Positions 36,244 to 45,090 are shown, counted from the first letter of the stretch. The stretch: DNA of 54,425 nucleotides from Betaproteobacteria bacterium (GCA_900299145.1 OMIN01000139.1:1-54425), one strand, 5' to 3'. Numbers and translations are program-made. The notes: generated by a model not told the origin, from the sequence alone.

Positions 36244-37161
36244 ATGACTGAAGCGCGGGCGCTGCAACAAGGTTACCTCTCGTACCTCGCCCACGAACGG
36301 CGGCTCGCCGCCCACACCACGGCCAACTACCGGCGCGATATCGACGAACTGCTTGCGCTCGCCGGCGATGCCGCGCTCGCCGCCTTGCAACCGCATCAGA
36401 TCCGACGCTTTGCCGGGCAGTTGCACGCGCGTGGGCTTAGTGGCCGCTCCATCGCGCGCATGCTGTCGGCGTGGCGCGGCTTTTTTCATTACCTGGCGCG
36501 TGATCATGGTTTCAAAAACAACCCCTGCGTCGGCGTGCGCGCGCCGAAAGCCGCCAGGCGCCTGCCGCACGCGCTGTCGCCGGATGAAACCGCGCGGCTG
36601 TTGAATATTGAAGAAGATGACCCACTGCCGTTGCGCGACAAGGCCATCTGCGAACTGTTTTATTCGTCGGGCCTGCGCCTGTCGGAGCTGGTGTCGCTTG
36701 CCCCCGGCGACATCGACGCCACTGAAGGCGTGGTGCGCGTCACCGGCAAGGGTGGCAAAACACGAGTGGTGCCAGTGGGCCGCCACGCGCTTGCGGCCAT
36801 AGAGAATTGGCTTGTGGCGCGCGCTGCGCTGGCCAGCCATGGCGAAGGTGCGCTCTTTGTCGGCAAAAACGGCAGCCGCCTTGGCGTGCGCGCCGTGCAA
36901 CTGCGTCTGAAACACTGGGCGGTGAAACAGGGGCTCGACAAATCACTGCATCCGCACGCGCTGCGCCACTCGTTTGCCTCGCACGTGCTGCAATCGTCCG
37001 GTGATTTGCGTGCAGTGCAGGAAATGCTCGGCCACGCGAGCATTTCGACCACGCAGGTGTATACGTCGCTCGACTTTCAGCACCTGGCGAAAGTTTATGA
37101 TGCGGCGCATCCGCGAGCGCGGCGGGCGCGCCAGGCTAAAAGCGTGAGGCGCGAGGAGTGA
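36244..37161 (+). CDS. xerC: Tyrosine recombinase XerC
   Basis: Site-specific recombinase that, with XerD, resolves chromosome dimers at dif. The 305-residue protein has the N-terminal SAM-like core-binding domain (YLSYLAHERRLAAHTTANYRRDIDELLAL) and the catalytic domain: first Arg in YSSGLRLSELVSL, Lys in GKGGKTRVVPV, His-x-x-Arg in HPHALRHSFASHVL, His in LGHASISTTQVY and the nucleophile Tyr in TQVYTSLDFQHLAKVYDAAHPRA. The last six residues (SVRREE) are encoded by the GTGAGGC heptamer repeat, which extends the usual C-terminus. Confidence 0.97.
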   Translation: MTEARALQQGYLSYLAHERRLAAHTTANYRRDIDELLALAGDAALAALQPHQIRRFAGQLHARGLSGRSIARMLSAWRGFFHYLARDHGFKNNPCVGVRAPKAARRLPHALSPDETARLLNIEEDDPLPLRDKAICELFYSSGLRLSELVSLAPGDIDATEGVVRVTGKGGKTRVVPVGRHALAAIENWLVARAALASHGEGALFVGKNGSRLGVRAVQLRLKHWAVKQGLDKSLHPHALRHSFASHVLQSSGDLRAVQEMLGHASISTTQVYTSLDFQHLAKVYDAAHPRARRARQAKSVRREE

Positions 37162-37176
37162 GGGGTGAGGCGTAAC
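37140..37176 (+). repeat. Heptamer repeat of GTGAGGC type at the xerC end
   Basis: GCGTGAGGCGCGAGGAGTGA and GGGTGAGGCG follow each other: degenerate GTGAGG-n units. They encode the end of XerC and provide a purine-rich site just before the GTG start of the next gene. The same repeat type recurs at 52874-52956. Confidence 0.75.
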
Positions 37177-38391
37177 AGTGGCGCGGCAGGTGCTTTTCTC
37201 ACGCTAAAGCCCGGCCGCGAAAAGTCCCTCAAGCGCCGCCACCCATGGGTATTCGCGGGCGCCATCGCTCGTGTCGAGGGCAATCCGGCATCCGGCGACA
37301 CGGTGGAACTGCGTTCGTCCGATGGCGAATTTCTTGCCGTAGCGGCGTTCAGCCCTGAGTCGCAGATTCGCGCCCGCGTGTGGGATTGGAAGCCGCGCGA
37401 TATTGACGCAGCGTTTTTTGGCCAGCGCATCGCGCAGGCCGCGCGTGCACGCGAACGACTGTTGTGCGGCAACGTCACCAACAGCGCGCGCCTGATCCAC
37501 GGCGAATCCGACGGTCTACCCGGCGTGATCGCCGATTTATTCGACGACACCGTGGTGGTGCAGTTACTCGCGGCGGGCGCAGAACGCTGGCGTGATGCCA
37601 TCGCGGATGCGCTCGGCGGGTTGCCTGCACCGTTCAAAGTCGCGCGCGTGTATGAACGCTCGGATGCCGACGTGCGAGCGCTCGAAGGTTTGCCCCCCAA
37701 GAGCGGCTGGCTGCGCGGCCCGCCACTGACCAGGCCGCTGATCGTGCGGGAACACGGCTTGCAGTTCAAAGCCGAAATCGAATCCGGCCACAAAACCGGC
37801 TACTATCTCGATCAGCGCGATAACCATCTGTTTTTAAAGGATATTTCTGCTGACAAAAGCGTGCTCGACTGCTTTTGCTACAGCGGCGGCTTTGCCTTGC
37901 ACGCACTCGCGGGCGGGGCACGCAGTGTCACCGCCATCGACAGCAGCGGCCCGGCGTTGGCTGCCGCGCGCGCGAACGCGGAACTCAACAATCTCCCTGA
38001 ATACGCAAGTAAGGCCGAATGGATCGAAGCAGATGTATTCCAGCAACTACGCAAATTTCGCGATCAGGCGCGGCGGTTCGACATCATCGTACTCGATCCG
38101 CCCAAACTCGCGCCCACCGCCGCGCACGCGGAAAAGGCTGCCCGCGCCTACAAGGACGCCAACCTGCTCGCGTTCAAACTGCTCAACCCCGGCGGCGTGT
38201 TGATGACTTATTCATGTTCCGGCGGCGTATCACCCGACTTGTTCCAGAAAATCGTTGCGGGCGCGGCGCTCGATGCCGGTGTCAGCGCGCGCATTGCGGC
38301 GTGGCAACACGCGGCGGCCGATCATCCGGTGGCGCTGAATTTTCCTGAAGGGGAATATCTTAAGGGGCTGGTGTGTCACGTGGCCGCGTAA
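37165..38391 (+). CDS. RlmI-like 23S rRNA cytosine methyltransferase
   Basis: A 408-residue methyltransferase of the RlmI/YccW type. The N-terminal PUA-like domain has LKPGREKSLKRRHPWVFAGAIARVEG. A linking RNA-binding part is followed by the Rossmann domain: TGYYLDQRDNHLFLKDIS, KSVLDCFCYSGGFALHALAGGARSVTAIDSS, the catalytic region DIIVLDPPKLAPTAAHAEKAARAYKDAN and MTYSCSGGVSPDLF. RlmI makes m5C1962 in 23S rRNA; the exact position here is inferred by family. The GTG start at 37165 comes 3 bases after the xerC stop within the heptamer repeat, so the repeat likely supplies its ribosome binding site. An in-frame ATG further in does not fit the family. Confidence 0.9.
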   Translation: MRRNSGAAGAFLTLKPGREKSLKRRHPWVFAGAIARVEGNPASGDTVELRSSDGEFLAVAAFSPESQIRARVWDWKPRDIDAAFFGQRIAQAARARERLLCGNVTNSARLIHGESDGLPGVIADLFDDTVVVQLLAAGAERWRDAIADALGGLPAPFKVARVYERSDADVRALEGLPPKSGWLRGPPLTRPLIVREHGLQFKAEIESGHKTGYYLDQRDNHLFLKDISADKSVLDCFCYSGGFALHALAGGARSVTAIDSSGPALAAARANAELNNLPEYASKAEWIEADVFQQLRKFRDQARRFDIIVLDPPKLAPTAAHAEKAARAYKDANLLAFKLLNPGGVLMTYSCSGGVSPDLFQKIVAGAALDAGVSARIAAWQHAAADHPVALNFPEGEYLKGLVCHVAA

Positions 38392-38409
38392 TGCCACTTC
38401 ACCACGGCA

Positions 38410-39066
38410 TCACAAGTGCAGGTAGTTGTAGCCCAGCCGTTGCAGCCGCAGGATTTCCGCCGGCCCGCCGGTTTCCGCGACTTCCACTTCGCGCGCGAGC
38501 GCCTCGCGCGTTAAGCCAGACTGGCGCAAGGTATTGCCGCAAGCGAGCAGGCGCACGCCGGACGACCGGGCTTGCCGCAATGCCTCGATAACCGGTGATT
38601 GCGTGAGCAGCATGCCCAGTCCGTCGCCATAGGCGATGAGGACGGTGTCCACCGATGTACCGCCACTACCCCCTTCGCGTGCCGAGCGCAGTTGTTCCAG
38701 CGCCAGACGCCATTGGGCGGGGTCGGCGCCGCTGATTTGCAGCACCAGACCGGGTGCTGTTTTGTGCGCAGTGCCCGCAGGCAGCCAACGTCCGGCGAAA
38801 AACCCCGCGGCCAGCAGTGCCGCGCCCGCGACGAGGCCGGTACGCCGGTGCGGCGCTTGTATGTGCGATTCCGGTGCCAATGCAGAAGCAGTAGGAGCAG
38901 CATCTTCGTAGGCCCGGCTTACCAGCGCTTTCACGCGGCGCAGATGGGCGAGGCGTTGTTGCAACACCGGATCGCACGCGACTTGTGCAAGGAGGCGCGA
39001 TTGTTCATCAGGCCGCAGTTCGCCATCGAGGCAGGCATTAAGCAATTCGTCGGTGACCGGTTCCAT
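38410..39066 (-). CDS. Anti-sigma factor with C-terminal DsrE-like domain
   Basis: A 218-residue protein. Residues 1-48 (MEPVTDELLNACLDGELRPD onward) match the anti-sigma domain that binds ECF sigma factors, without the HxxxCxxC zinc motif. One membrane helix follows at about 73-92 (GLVAGAALLAAGFFAGRWLP). The rest, to the C-terminus, is a DsrE/YchN-like domain: LVLQISGADPAQWRLALEQLRSAR, VDTVLIAYGDGLGMLL, SSGVRLLACGNTLRQSGL with the conserved Cys and GGPAEILRLQRLGYNYLHL. DsrE proteins act in sulfur transfer, so this half could sense thiols or oxidants outside the membrane. The gene starts 2 bases after the sigma factor stop. Placement beside the MsrP gene supports an oxidative-stress theme. 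Confidence 0.8.
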   Translation of the reverse strand: MEPVTDELLNACLDGELRPDEQSRLLAQVACDPVLQQRLAHLRRVKALVSRAYEDAAPTASALAPESHIQAPHRRTGLVAGAALLAAGFFAGRWLPAGTAHKTAPGLVLQISGADPAQWRLALEQLRSAREGGSGGTSVDTVLIAYGDGLGMLLTQSPVIEALRQARSSGVRLLACGNTLRQSGLTREALAREVEVAETGGPAEILRLQRLGYNYLHL

Positions 39067-39068
39067 GG

Positions 39069-39608
39069 TTATTTCACCCGGCGCAGCGGAGCGCGATGGC
39101 TCTGAGCGCCCGAGACCCCGATCAGCGCCGCCGCCAGCGCGGCGCGTGCACGTGCCAGCCGGCTCATCACCGTGCCGATGGGCACGTTGAGCATCGCCGC
39201 GACTTCGGCGTAGCGGCATTCGCCCAAGTCAATCAGCGTCAAAACTTCACGCTGGGCGATAGGCAATTGCGCCACCGCCGCGCGTACCGCGCGGGCTTCC
39301 TGCGCCGCGGTTACGCTATCCTCCAGTGGTATCGAAGGCGCGGCGACGAAATCCGCGATGGCGTCGATATCCGTCATTGGCCGCGCGGCGCGCAACTGGT
39401 CGTGCCAGCAGTTCAGCAAAATCTGCGCCAGCCACGCCTCCAGTCTCGCGTGATCGCGCAACTGATTCAGCCGCTCCATCGCCCGCAGCAGCGCTTCCTG
39501 CGTCAGGTCGTCGGCCTGTGCGGTATTGTGCGTCCACGAACAGGCGAGGCGAAACAGCCTCGGGCGGGCTGCCTCGATTCTCCTTCGGAGGTCACGGTGA
39601 AAGAACAT
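39069..39608 (-). CDS. ECF-type RNA polymerase sigma factor
   Basis: A 179-residue extracytoplasmic-function sigma factor. Region 2 is LFRLACSWTHNTAQADDLTQEALLRAMERL, and region 4 ends in LPIAQREVLTLIDLGECRYAEVAAMLNVPIGTVMSRLARARAAL, a complete helix-turn-helix. I chose the ATG at 39606-39608 because it starts region 2 at the usual distance; the open frame upstream adds 51 residues of unlikely sequence. The anti-sigma gene follows directly. The pair is divergent from the MsrP-type gene across a 249-base gap in which I see no clear ECF promoter. Confidence 0.9.
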   Translation of the reverse strand: MFFHRDLRRRIEAARPRLFRLACSWTHNTAQADDLTQEALLRAMERLNQLRDHARLEAWLAQILLNCWHDQLRAARPMTDIDAIADFVAAPSIPLEDSVTAAQEARAVRAAVAQLPIAQREVLTLIDLGECRYAEVAAMLNVPIGTVMSRLARARAALAAALIGVSGAQSHRAPLRRVK

Positions 39609-39857
39609 GTCTGGCGGGCAATGACGGGAAATTTCGGCAATGGCGGGTAAGACGTGCTGGCCAGCGATTTTATTCCCGTCGCGCCGAAAGCCTGCCGTGG
39701 AATAATGTTTGTCCGTGAGGCGTCTTACGCTACGGGCAAAACCACGAAAGGGTGTGACCATGAGCGGAGATACGGATGATGAAGCGGGCGCAGAAACCCA
39801 TGCAGGCGCAAATCATGCGCCGCTGAGGGCCACATGGCACGGGTCGGTGAGCTTGCC

Positions 39858-40805
39858 ATGCTGATACGCCGCCCAACCGATATTCCTCCCCCGGAAATCA
39901 CGCCGCAACACGTCTACGAGAACCGCCGCCGCTGGCTTGCCGCAGCGGGCGCGGCGGGCGTAGGCAGCGTGTTTGGCTTGCATGGCGCGCACGCGCGGGC
40001 GCAGGCCGCAGACCCGTTCGCATCGCTGATAAAAAGCCCGCTCAGTGCCACCGGCGAAGCGTTAACGCCGTTGAAAGATGTGATTGCCACCACGCGTTTT
40101 CGTGAACTGGAGGAAGACATCGCCGCCAACAGCGCCGGGCTGTTGACGCGGCCCTGGACGGTGGTTGTCGATGGCGAAGTGCTGAAGCCGCGCACATTTG
40201 ACATCGACGAGTTGATGCGCCTCGCCCCGATGGAGGAGCGCATTTACCGCATGCGCTGCACCGAAGGCTGGTCGCTGGTGATTCCGTATGCGGGCTATCC
40301 GTTCGCGGAAATCGCGCGGCGCGTTGAGCCCACGGGCAACGCCAAATTTGTCGAGTTCACTTCGATACTCGATCCGAAAAATCTTCGCGGGCAGCGCGAG
40401 GTGAAATACATCTCTTGGCCCTACGTCGAAGGGCTGCGTATCGACGAGGCAATGCATCCGCTGACACTGGTGGCGCTGGGTATTTACGGTGCGTCGCTGC
40501 CCAAGGCGAACGGTGCGCCGGTGGCGATACGCGTGCCGTGGAAGTACGGCATCAAAAGCCCGAAGGCAGTGGTACGCATTCGCTTCACCGAACAGCAGCC
40601 GCAAACCGTGTGGACGAAACACTATCCGTCGTCGCACAGCTTCTGGTCGAACGTAAACCCGGAGGTGTCGCCGCGATTGTTCCGCAGCCGCGCTACCGAA
40701 CGGCGCGTGGGTGAAAGCGGCGCACGGCCGACGCTGATGTTCAACGGATACGCGCAGCAGGTGGCGCATTTATACGCGGGCATGGATCCGCGCGCGATGT
40801 ATTGA
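39858..40805 (+). CDS. msrP: MsrP/YedY-type molybdoenzyme (periplasmic methionine sulfoxide reductase)
   Basis: Periplasmic molybdenum-cofactor enzyme of the sulfite oxidase fold, 315 residues. MsrP repairs oxidised methionines in envelope proteins. The N-terminus has the usual MLIRRPTDIPPPEITPQHVYENRRR, then a Tat-type twin-arginine leader (RRRWLAAAGAAGVGSVFG). The molybdenum-binding Cys is in YRMRCTEGWSLVIPY. The end, VWTKHYPSSHSFWSNVNPEVSP, is characteristic. I take the ATG at 39858; a start 8 codons upstream also exists. The electron donor is usually the membrane heme protein MsrQ; here the next gene is a cytochrome b561-type protein, 2 bases away. Confidence 0.92.
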   Translation: MLIRRPTDIPPPEITPQHVYENRRRWLAAAGAAGVGSVFGLHGAHARAQAADPFASLIKSPLSATGEALTPLKDVIATTRFRELEEDIAANSAGLLTRPWTVVVDGEVLKPRTFDIDELMRLAPMEERIYRMRCTEGWSLVIPYAGYPFAEIARRVEPTGNAKFVEFTSILDPKNLRGQREVKYISWPYVEGLRIDEAMHPLTLVALGIYGASLPKANGAPVAIRVPWKYGIKSPKAVVRIRFTEQQPQTVWTKHYPSSHSFWSNVNPEVSPRLFRSRATERRVGESGARPTLMFNGYAQQVAHLYAGMDPRAMY

Positions 40806-40807
40806 GC

Positions 40808-41338
40808 ATGCCGCCGCCGGGCTTCAATGATCGTGTTTGGGACATGCCGGTGCGAGTCACGCACTGGGTGCTGGCGGCAACGGCGCTGGGCGCATACTTC
40901 GTACCCGCTGTTCCATTGAATGCGCATGCATTTTTGGGTTACGCAGCATTGACCGCCGTAGCGATTCGTATCGCATGGGGCTTTGTGGGCAGCGAGTACG
41001 CACGCTTTACGAACTTTGTGCCGGGCATGAGGGCGCTGATTGCCTACCTGCACGCGCTGGCACGGCGGCGCGAACCGCGCATGGCGGGCCATAATCCGGC
41101 GGGCGCCGTGATGATTCTGCTGCTGCTCGCACTGATGTTGGTGTTGGGTGTCACTGGCTGGATGATCAGCCAACCGGCGTGGCGTGACTGGCGGCTGCTG
41201 GAAGATGTGCACATACTCGTCGCGCACCTATTGATGCTGGCGGCCTGTATGCACGTGCTGGGGGTGGTTTACACCAGCGTACGGCATCGCGAAAATCTCA
41301 TCTGGGCAATGATCACTGGCCGCAAGCGGCGCGAGTAA
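40808..41338 (+). CDS. Cytochrome b561-family membrane protein
   Basis: A 176-residue integral membrane protein with four predicted helices and the histidines of a di-heme cytochrome b561/hydrogenase-type b cytochrome: VRVTHWVLAATALGAYF, NAHAFLGYAALTAVAIRIAWGF and DVHILVAHLLMLAACMHVLGVVY. It most likely passes quinol electrons to the MsrP-type enzyme encoded just upstream, in the place normally taken by MsrQ. The start is the ATG at 40808, just after the msrP stop; an in-frame TTG two codons earlier overlaps that stop and is less likely. The pairing with MsrP is inference from gene order. Confidence 0.85.
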   Translation: MPPPGFNDRVWDMPVRVTHWVLAATALGAYFVPAVPLNAHAFLGYAALTAVAIRIAWGFVGSEYARFTNFVPGMRALIAYLHALARRREPRMAGHNPAGAVMILLLLALMLVLGVTGWMISQPAWRDWRLLEDVHILVAHLLMLAACMHVLGVVYTSVRHRENLIWAMITGRKRRE

Positions 41339-41354
41339 GATTGCTCGTCGGCGA

Positions 41355-41591
41355 TTATTTTCGCGGCACCAGTGGCACCTCATCCACCCCGCCCGCGCAC
41401 CACGGGTTGCAGCGCGCGATGCGTTTTACACCCAGCCAGCCGCCGCGCCAGGCGCCGTGGCGTTCGATGGCTTCCCTGGCGTAGCTGGAACAGGTTGGAT
41501 AGAAGCGGCACTGCTGGCCGAAAAACGGGCTTAGCAGCAGCTTGTAGCCGTCGATCAGGAAAATAAAAAAGCGCTGGATAAGGCGTTGCAT
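41355..41591 (-). CDS. yidD: Membrane protein insertion efficiency factor YidD
   Basis: A 78-residue protein with an amphipathic N-terminus and the family core FGQQCRFYPTCSSYAREAIERHGAWRGGWLGVKRIARCNPWCAGGVDEVP. YidD helps insertion of inner-membrane proteins and usually lies beside rnpA and yidC at the origin. Here it stands alone between a cytochrome gene and a chemoreceptor gene, which is an unusual place. ATG at 41589-41591. No frameshift or truncation. Confidence 0.95.
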   Translation of the reverse strand: MQRLIQRFFIFLIDGYKLLLSPFFGQQCRFYPTCSSYAREAIERHGAWRGGWLGVKRIARCNPWCAGGVDEVPLVPRK

Positions 41592-41666
41592 GGCGCAAGA
41601 CTACCGCAGCACCGGCAGCATCGGCAGCACAACCGTGCTATTGAATAACGTCAGTTCCGGCAATGT

Positions 41667-41694
41667 AAAATATTCAATTAAAACAGATACTTAC
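41667..41694. repeat. Dispersed AT-rich element, copy 10
   Basis: Between the chemoreceptor gene and yidD. Plus strand has CAATTAAAACAGATACTTAC, close to the core. Confidence 0.8.
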
Positions 41695-41715
41695 AACGCA
41701 CAATCAAACAACGGT

Positions 41716-43404
41716 CTAGAATTCTTTCCAATCCGTATCACCGTTGGCGTGGTTCGTGGAGTGTCGCGGTAAGGTCGGACGCGCTTGCGCATGCCGTAAC
41801 ACTTGCGCGCCGCGCATCACGCGGTGTGCTACTCCGGGCTGTGGCGTTGCGTGCGGCAGCGCCGAGGCGTTAAGTTTGAAACGTGCCATCGTTGTCACCA
41901 GACTCTGCGCCTGGCCCGCCATGGCTTCGGCTGCCGCCGCGCTTTGTTCGACCATCGCGGCATTTTGCTGGGTCGAGGTGTCCATGTCGATAATGGCGTG
42001 ATTCACTTGTTCAATGCCTGCCAGTTGCTCGCGGCTGGAAACTGAAATGTCGGAAATGATTTTTGTGACCTCATTGACCGACGTCACGATGTCGTCCATG
42101 GTCTTGCCGGCGTCCCCCACAAAACGTGCGCCGTTGTCGACTTTTTCCACCGAAGCCTGAATCAGCGATTTGATTTCCTTGGCGGCCTGCGCCGAGCGCT
42201 GCGCCAGCGCACGTACTTCGGACGCCACCACCGCGAAGCCGCGGCCCTGTTCTCCCGCTCGCGCGGCCTCCACGGCGGCATTGAGCGCAAGAATGTTGGT
42301 CTGAAATGCGATGCTGTCGATGACGCTGATGATATCGGCGATCTGTCGTGACGATTCCGCGATGCCTTCCATGGTGTCGACTACCCCGCGCACGGTCTCG
42401 CCGCCGCGCGATGCCACCTCGGAGGCACCCTGCGCCACAGTGTTGGCGCGTTCAGCGCTCTCGGCGTTGCGTTTGACGGTGGCGGTCAATTGATCCATGC
42501 TGGCGGCTGTATCTTCAAGGCCGGCAGCCTGCTGCTCGGTGCGCGCAGACAGGTTCTGGTTTCCCTGCGCCACTTGCTGCGAACTTTCGCTGATGAGTGA
42601 GGCACTGTCGCGTACGCGCTCCACGATATCATGCAGGTCGCCGATGAATTGGTTAAGCGACGCACTAAGATCGTTGAATTCGCCCTGCATTGCGGGGAGC
42701 CGGTAAGTCAGGTCGCCGGAGCCAGCGCGCAAATCGTCCACCGCACGCTGCACGCTGCGGATCGAAGCCGAAGTGCTGCGGTAAACCGTCGCGCCCAGCG
42801 CCAGCATCAATAACACGCCCGCAATCGTTACACCCGCCACCATCAGTTCTGAAAAGCGCGTGGCTTCGTCCACGGCGAGCTTGCGCCGTTTCACCTGTTC
42901 CTCAAGTTTATCGCTCATTGCGCTCATAGGCCTTTCCAGTGCCTCAAAGGCATCCTGAAACCCTTTGAGTCTGGGCGTGACTTTTTCGGTATCGCCTGCT
43001 GAAGCGATTATTTCCTCAGCACTGCGTATGTATGCCTCCAGTGGTCCTTGCAGCACCTTGAGGCCGTCTCGCAAGTCGTTGTCCAGTTCAAACTTGGCGT
43101 TGGCGGCGATGCGTTCCCTGAAGTTCTTGGCGTGTTCCGCAAACTCCTTCTGTACTTCCCGTATGTGTTCGGCGTCGTTGCGTGTCCCTGACAATACGGC
43201 CTCGTAGACGTCGCCGCGCAGCGAATCGTGCATCATGTCCGCTTCGCTGTGATTGCGCAGCACCACGGTAAGCAGAGTGCTGGCGTCCAGCGCGGCATCC
43301 ACCATGTGCTTGGAGTAAACGCTCAGCGTGCCGGTGATCAGCACCAGCAGAATGCTGGTGCTGGCCAACAAAAGGAGCTGGGTGCGAATATTGATGCGTT
43401 TCAT
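41716..43404 (-). CDS. Methyl-accepting chemotaxis protein
   Basis: Transmembrane chemoreceptor of 562 residues. It has a first helix ([21 protein letters not shown]), a four-helix-bundle-like periplasmic domain to about residue 190, a second helix ([22 protein letters not shown]), HAMP, and the signalling domain whose tip reads [55 protein letters not shown]. The C-terminus is DTDWKEF, close to the NWETF-type pentapeptide that docks the CheR/CheB adaptation enzymes. ATG at 43402-43404. No other chemotaxis genes are in the window; ligand unknown. Confidence 0.93.
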   Translation of the reverse strand: MKRINIRTQLLLLASTSILLVLITGTLSVYSKHMVDAALDASTLLTVVLRNHSEADMMHDSLRGDVYEAVLSGTRNDAEHIREVQKEFAEHAKNFRERIAANAKFELDNDLRDGLKVLQGPLEAYIRSAEEIIASAGDTEKVTPRLKGFQDAFEALERPMSAMSDKLEEQVKRRKLAVDEATRFSELMVAGVTIAGVLLMLALGATVYRSTSASIRSVQRAVDDLRAGSGDLTYRLPAMQGEFNDLSASLNQFIGDLHDIVERVRDSASLISESSQQVAQGNQNLSARTEQQAAGLEDTAASMDQLTATVKRNAESAERANTVAQGASEVASRGGETVRGVVDTMEGIAESSRQIADIISVIDSIAFQTNILALNAAVEAARAGEQGRGFAVVASEVRALAQRSAQAAKEIKSLIQASVEKVDNGARFVGDAGKTMDDIVTSVNEVTKIISDISVSSREQLAGIEQVNHAIIDMDTSTQQNAAMVEQSAAAAEAMAGQAQSLVTTMARFKLNASALPHATPQPGVAHRVMRGAQVLRHAQARPTLPRHSTNHANGDTDWKEF

Positions 43405-43421
43405 GATGCAATAGTCCGTGC

Positions 43422-44222
43422 CTAGAAGGGAAAGCCAATCAGCGCCTTGAACGCGCGCTTGTCGGCGGGTGCGGTCCAGCCGTGGCCGACACCGAGATGA
43501 AACTCGTAGTGTTTTTTGGTCTTGAATTCGGCCACCAGATAGCTGATCTGTTCGGACCCAGGCCCGAACGTGGGTCGTGACAGCCGGCCCAGCGAAGAAT
43601 AATGTTCCACGCCGAGCGCGAAATCGTCGCCGAATTCACGTATCACCTGGCCGAAAACTTCCAGCTCCAGCGGGCGGCCATTCGGGTTTTTGAAGAGCGC
43701 CTGATTGATGATAGGGTTGAGTGTGAACTTCCAGTCGCCGTGCTTGTGGCCGAGAATGCCGCGTAGCTCGCCGTTGTAACGCGACTCGGTGATGCGCTTG
43801 TCGTAAATGGCGATTTCGTAATTGGCGCCGTAGTAGGTGCTGCTGTCAGGGCTGTGTTCAATGACGTTGAGGTTGTGCGGGCGGATCTTCAGGCCGTCGA
43901 GCGAAAACGAGCGCGCATTGAGGCTGTAGGAAAATGGCACGTGCACGCCGAGATTCCATTTATCGGCGATGCCCCATGCCACTTCCGGCATCACGCGAAA
44001 CACGCGGTGCGGCGGTTGTTCGCCGGGATAGTCCGGCGTTTTGCGCGCGCGCGCGGCGTAGTTCAAATGTAGTTCATAACCGACCTCGCCCTTTTTTTCG
44101 AATTCGTCGGTAAACACGACGATTTCGTCGGGGGCCGCCAGGGCGGCTGTGGAAAGTAACAGCGCACACAAGGTGAAAGTCGCACCGATCAAACGTGCGG
44201 CGGGGAGCAACAGCGCGTTCAT
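43422..44222 (-). CDS. Predicted outer-membrane or periplasmic protein of unknown function
   Basis: About 266 residues. A signal peptide ([20 protein letters not shown], ending [13 protein letters not shown]) leads to a protein rich in alternating beta-type segments with aromatic ends, such as [27 protein letters not shown] and [27 protein letters not shown], finishing LIGFPF. The pattern and the C-terminal Phe fit a beta-barrel outer-membrane protein, but I do not recognise the family. The ATG at 44220-44222 is used; an in-frame TTG at 44249 lies in an AT-rich stretch and is less likely. The gene is 17 bases upstream of the chemoreceptor on the same strand. Confidence 0.75.
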   Translation of the reverse strand: MNALLLPAARLIGATFTLCALLLSTAALAAPDEIVVFTDEFEKKGEVGYELHLNYAARARKTPDYPGEQPPHRVFRVMPEVAWGIADKWNLGVHVPFSYSLNARSFSLDGLKIRPHNLNVIEHSPDSSTYYGANYEIAIYDKRITESRYNGELRGILGHKHGDWKFTLNPIINQALFKNPNGRPLELEVFGQVIREFGDDFALGVEHYSSLGRLSRPTFGPGSEQISYLVAEFKTKKHYEFHLGVGHGWTAPADKRAFKALIGFPF

Positions 44223-44372
44223 GCAATGAAGACAAAAATGCAAAAACAAATCATGTTACACGCCTACCAAACCAATTTCTCCGCTCTGGCATGTGTTTAC
44301 AAAGAAATTACAATCAAGTGTCTTGTTAACACGCTGGTGTCGCACTGCTCGAAAGGGTAATCTGTCCAAACA

Positions 44373-44996
44373 ATGTCAATGCACACTGCCGCGCCATTCG
44401 TGTTACCCGAAGGCATACGCCCCGCGATATCGCGCGAGGCGATGGCCGCGTTGCCGCTGCGCCGTTACGAAGGGCCGGTGTGCGTGGTTGCCACGTGTAC
44501 GGAACTTGATAATGCCCTGGCGGACATCCGGCAGGAAACGGTGGTGGGATTCGATACCGAGACGCGCCCGGCGTTTCGCAAGGGCGAGCGCTATCACCCG
44601 GCGCTGGTGCAGGTGGCCACCGCGCGAGCGGTGTATCTGTTCCAGTTGCGGCGCGTGGACGTGATACCGGGGCTGGCGGACATGCTGGCCGATGCGCGCA
44701 TCGTCAAGGCGGGCGTGGCGGTCGCGCGTGATCTGGCGGATCTGAAGGAGGTTTTCGCCTTCGCCGAAAAAAACGTAATCGACCTGGGCGTGATCGGACG
44801 CAAGTACGGCCTGGAGCAAAGCGGCGTACGCAATCTTGCGGGCATTTTTCTGGGTTGCCGCATCACCAAGGGCGCGCGCACGTCAAACTGGGCGGCCACC
44901 ATGCTGACGCCTGCACAGGTTTCCTACGCCGCGACGGACGCCTGGATCGGTCGCGAGCTGTATCAGTGTTTCAGGCGGCTTGGGCTGGTGCGGTAA
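44373..44996 (+). CDS. 3'-5' exonuclease of the RNase D / DnaQ-like (DEDDy) type
   Basis: A 207-residue exonuclease domain protein. The metal-binding residues sit in VVGFDTETRPAFRKG (Exo I, Asp-x-Glu), in AGVAVARDLADLKEVF (Exo II) and YAATDAWIGRELYQCF (Exo III with the Tyr of DEDDy). It lacks the HRDC domains of RNase D, so it belongs to the small stand-alone group acting on RNA or DNA ends. The start is the ATG at 44373. No cotranscribed partner; the upstream 150 bases hold a weak copy of the AT-rich element and no clear promoter. Confidence 0.9.
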   Translation: MSMHTAAPFVLPEGIRPAISREAMAALPLRRYEGPVCVVATCTELDNALADIRQETVVGFDTETRPAFRKGERYHPALVQVATARAVYLFQLRRVDVIPGLADMLADARIVKAGVAVARDLADLKEVFAFAEKNVIDLGVIGRKYGLEQSGVRNLAGIFLGCRITKGARTSNWAATMLTPAQVSYAATDAWIGRELYQCFRRLGLVR

Positions 44997-45090
44997 AATC
45001 GCCGCGCCCGCCTGCACCATCGCGGCAATATTCAATCACGCATATCACGACTCATTTAGGTACTAATTTACGTACAGGGAGAACACCGCA

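Noticed and set aside
44326-44336. TTGTTAACACGC as an insertion-sequence end matching the one after hslU
   Set aside because: Only about 10 bases match, with no transposase or partner repeat nearby.
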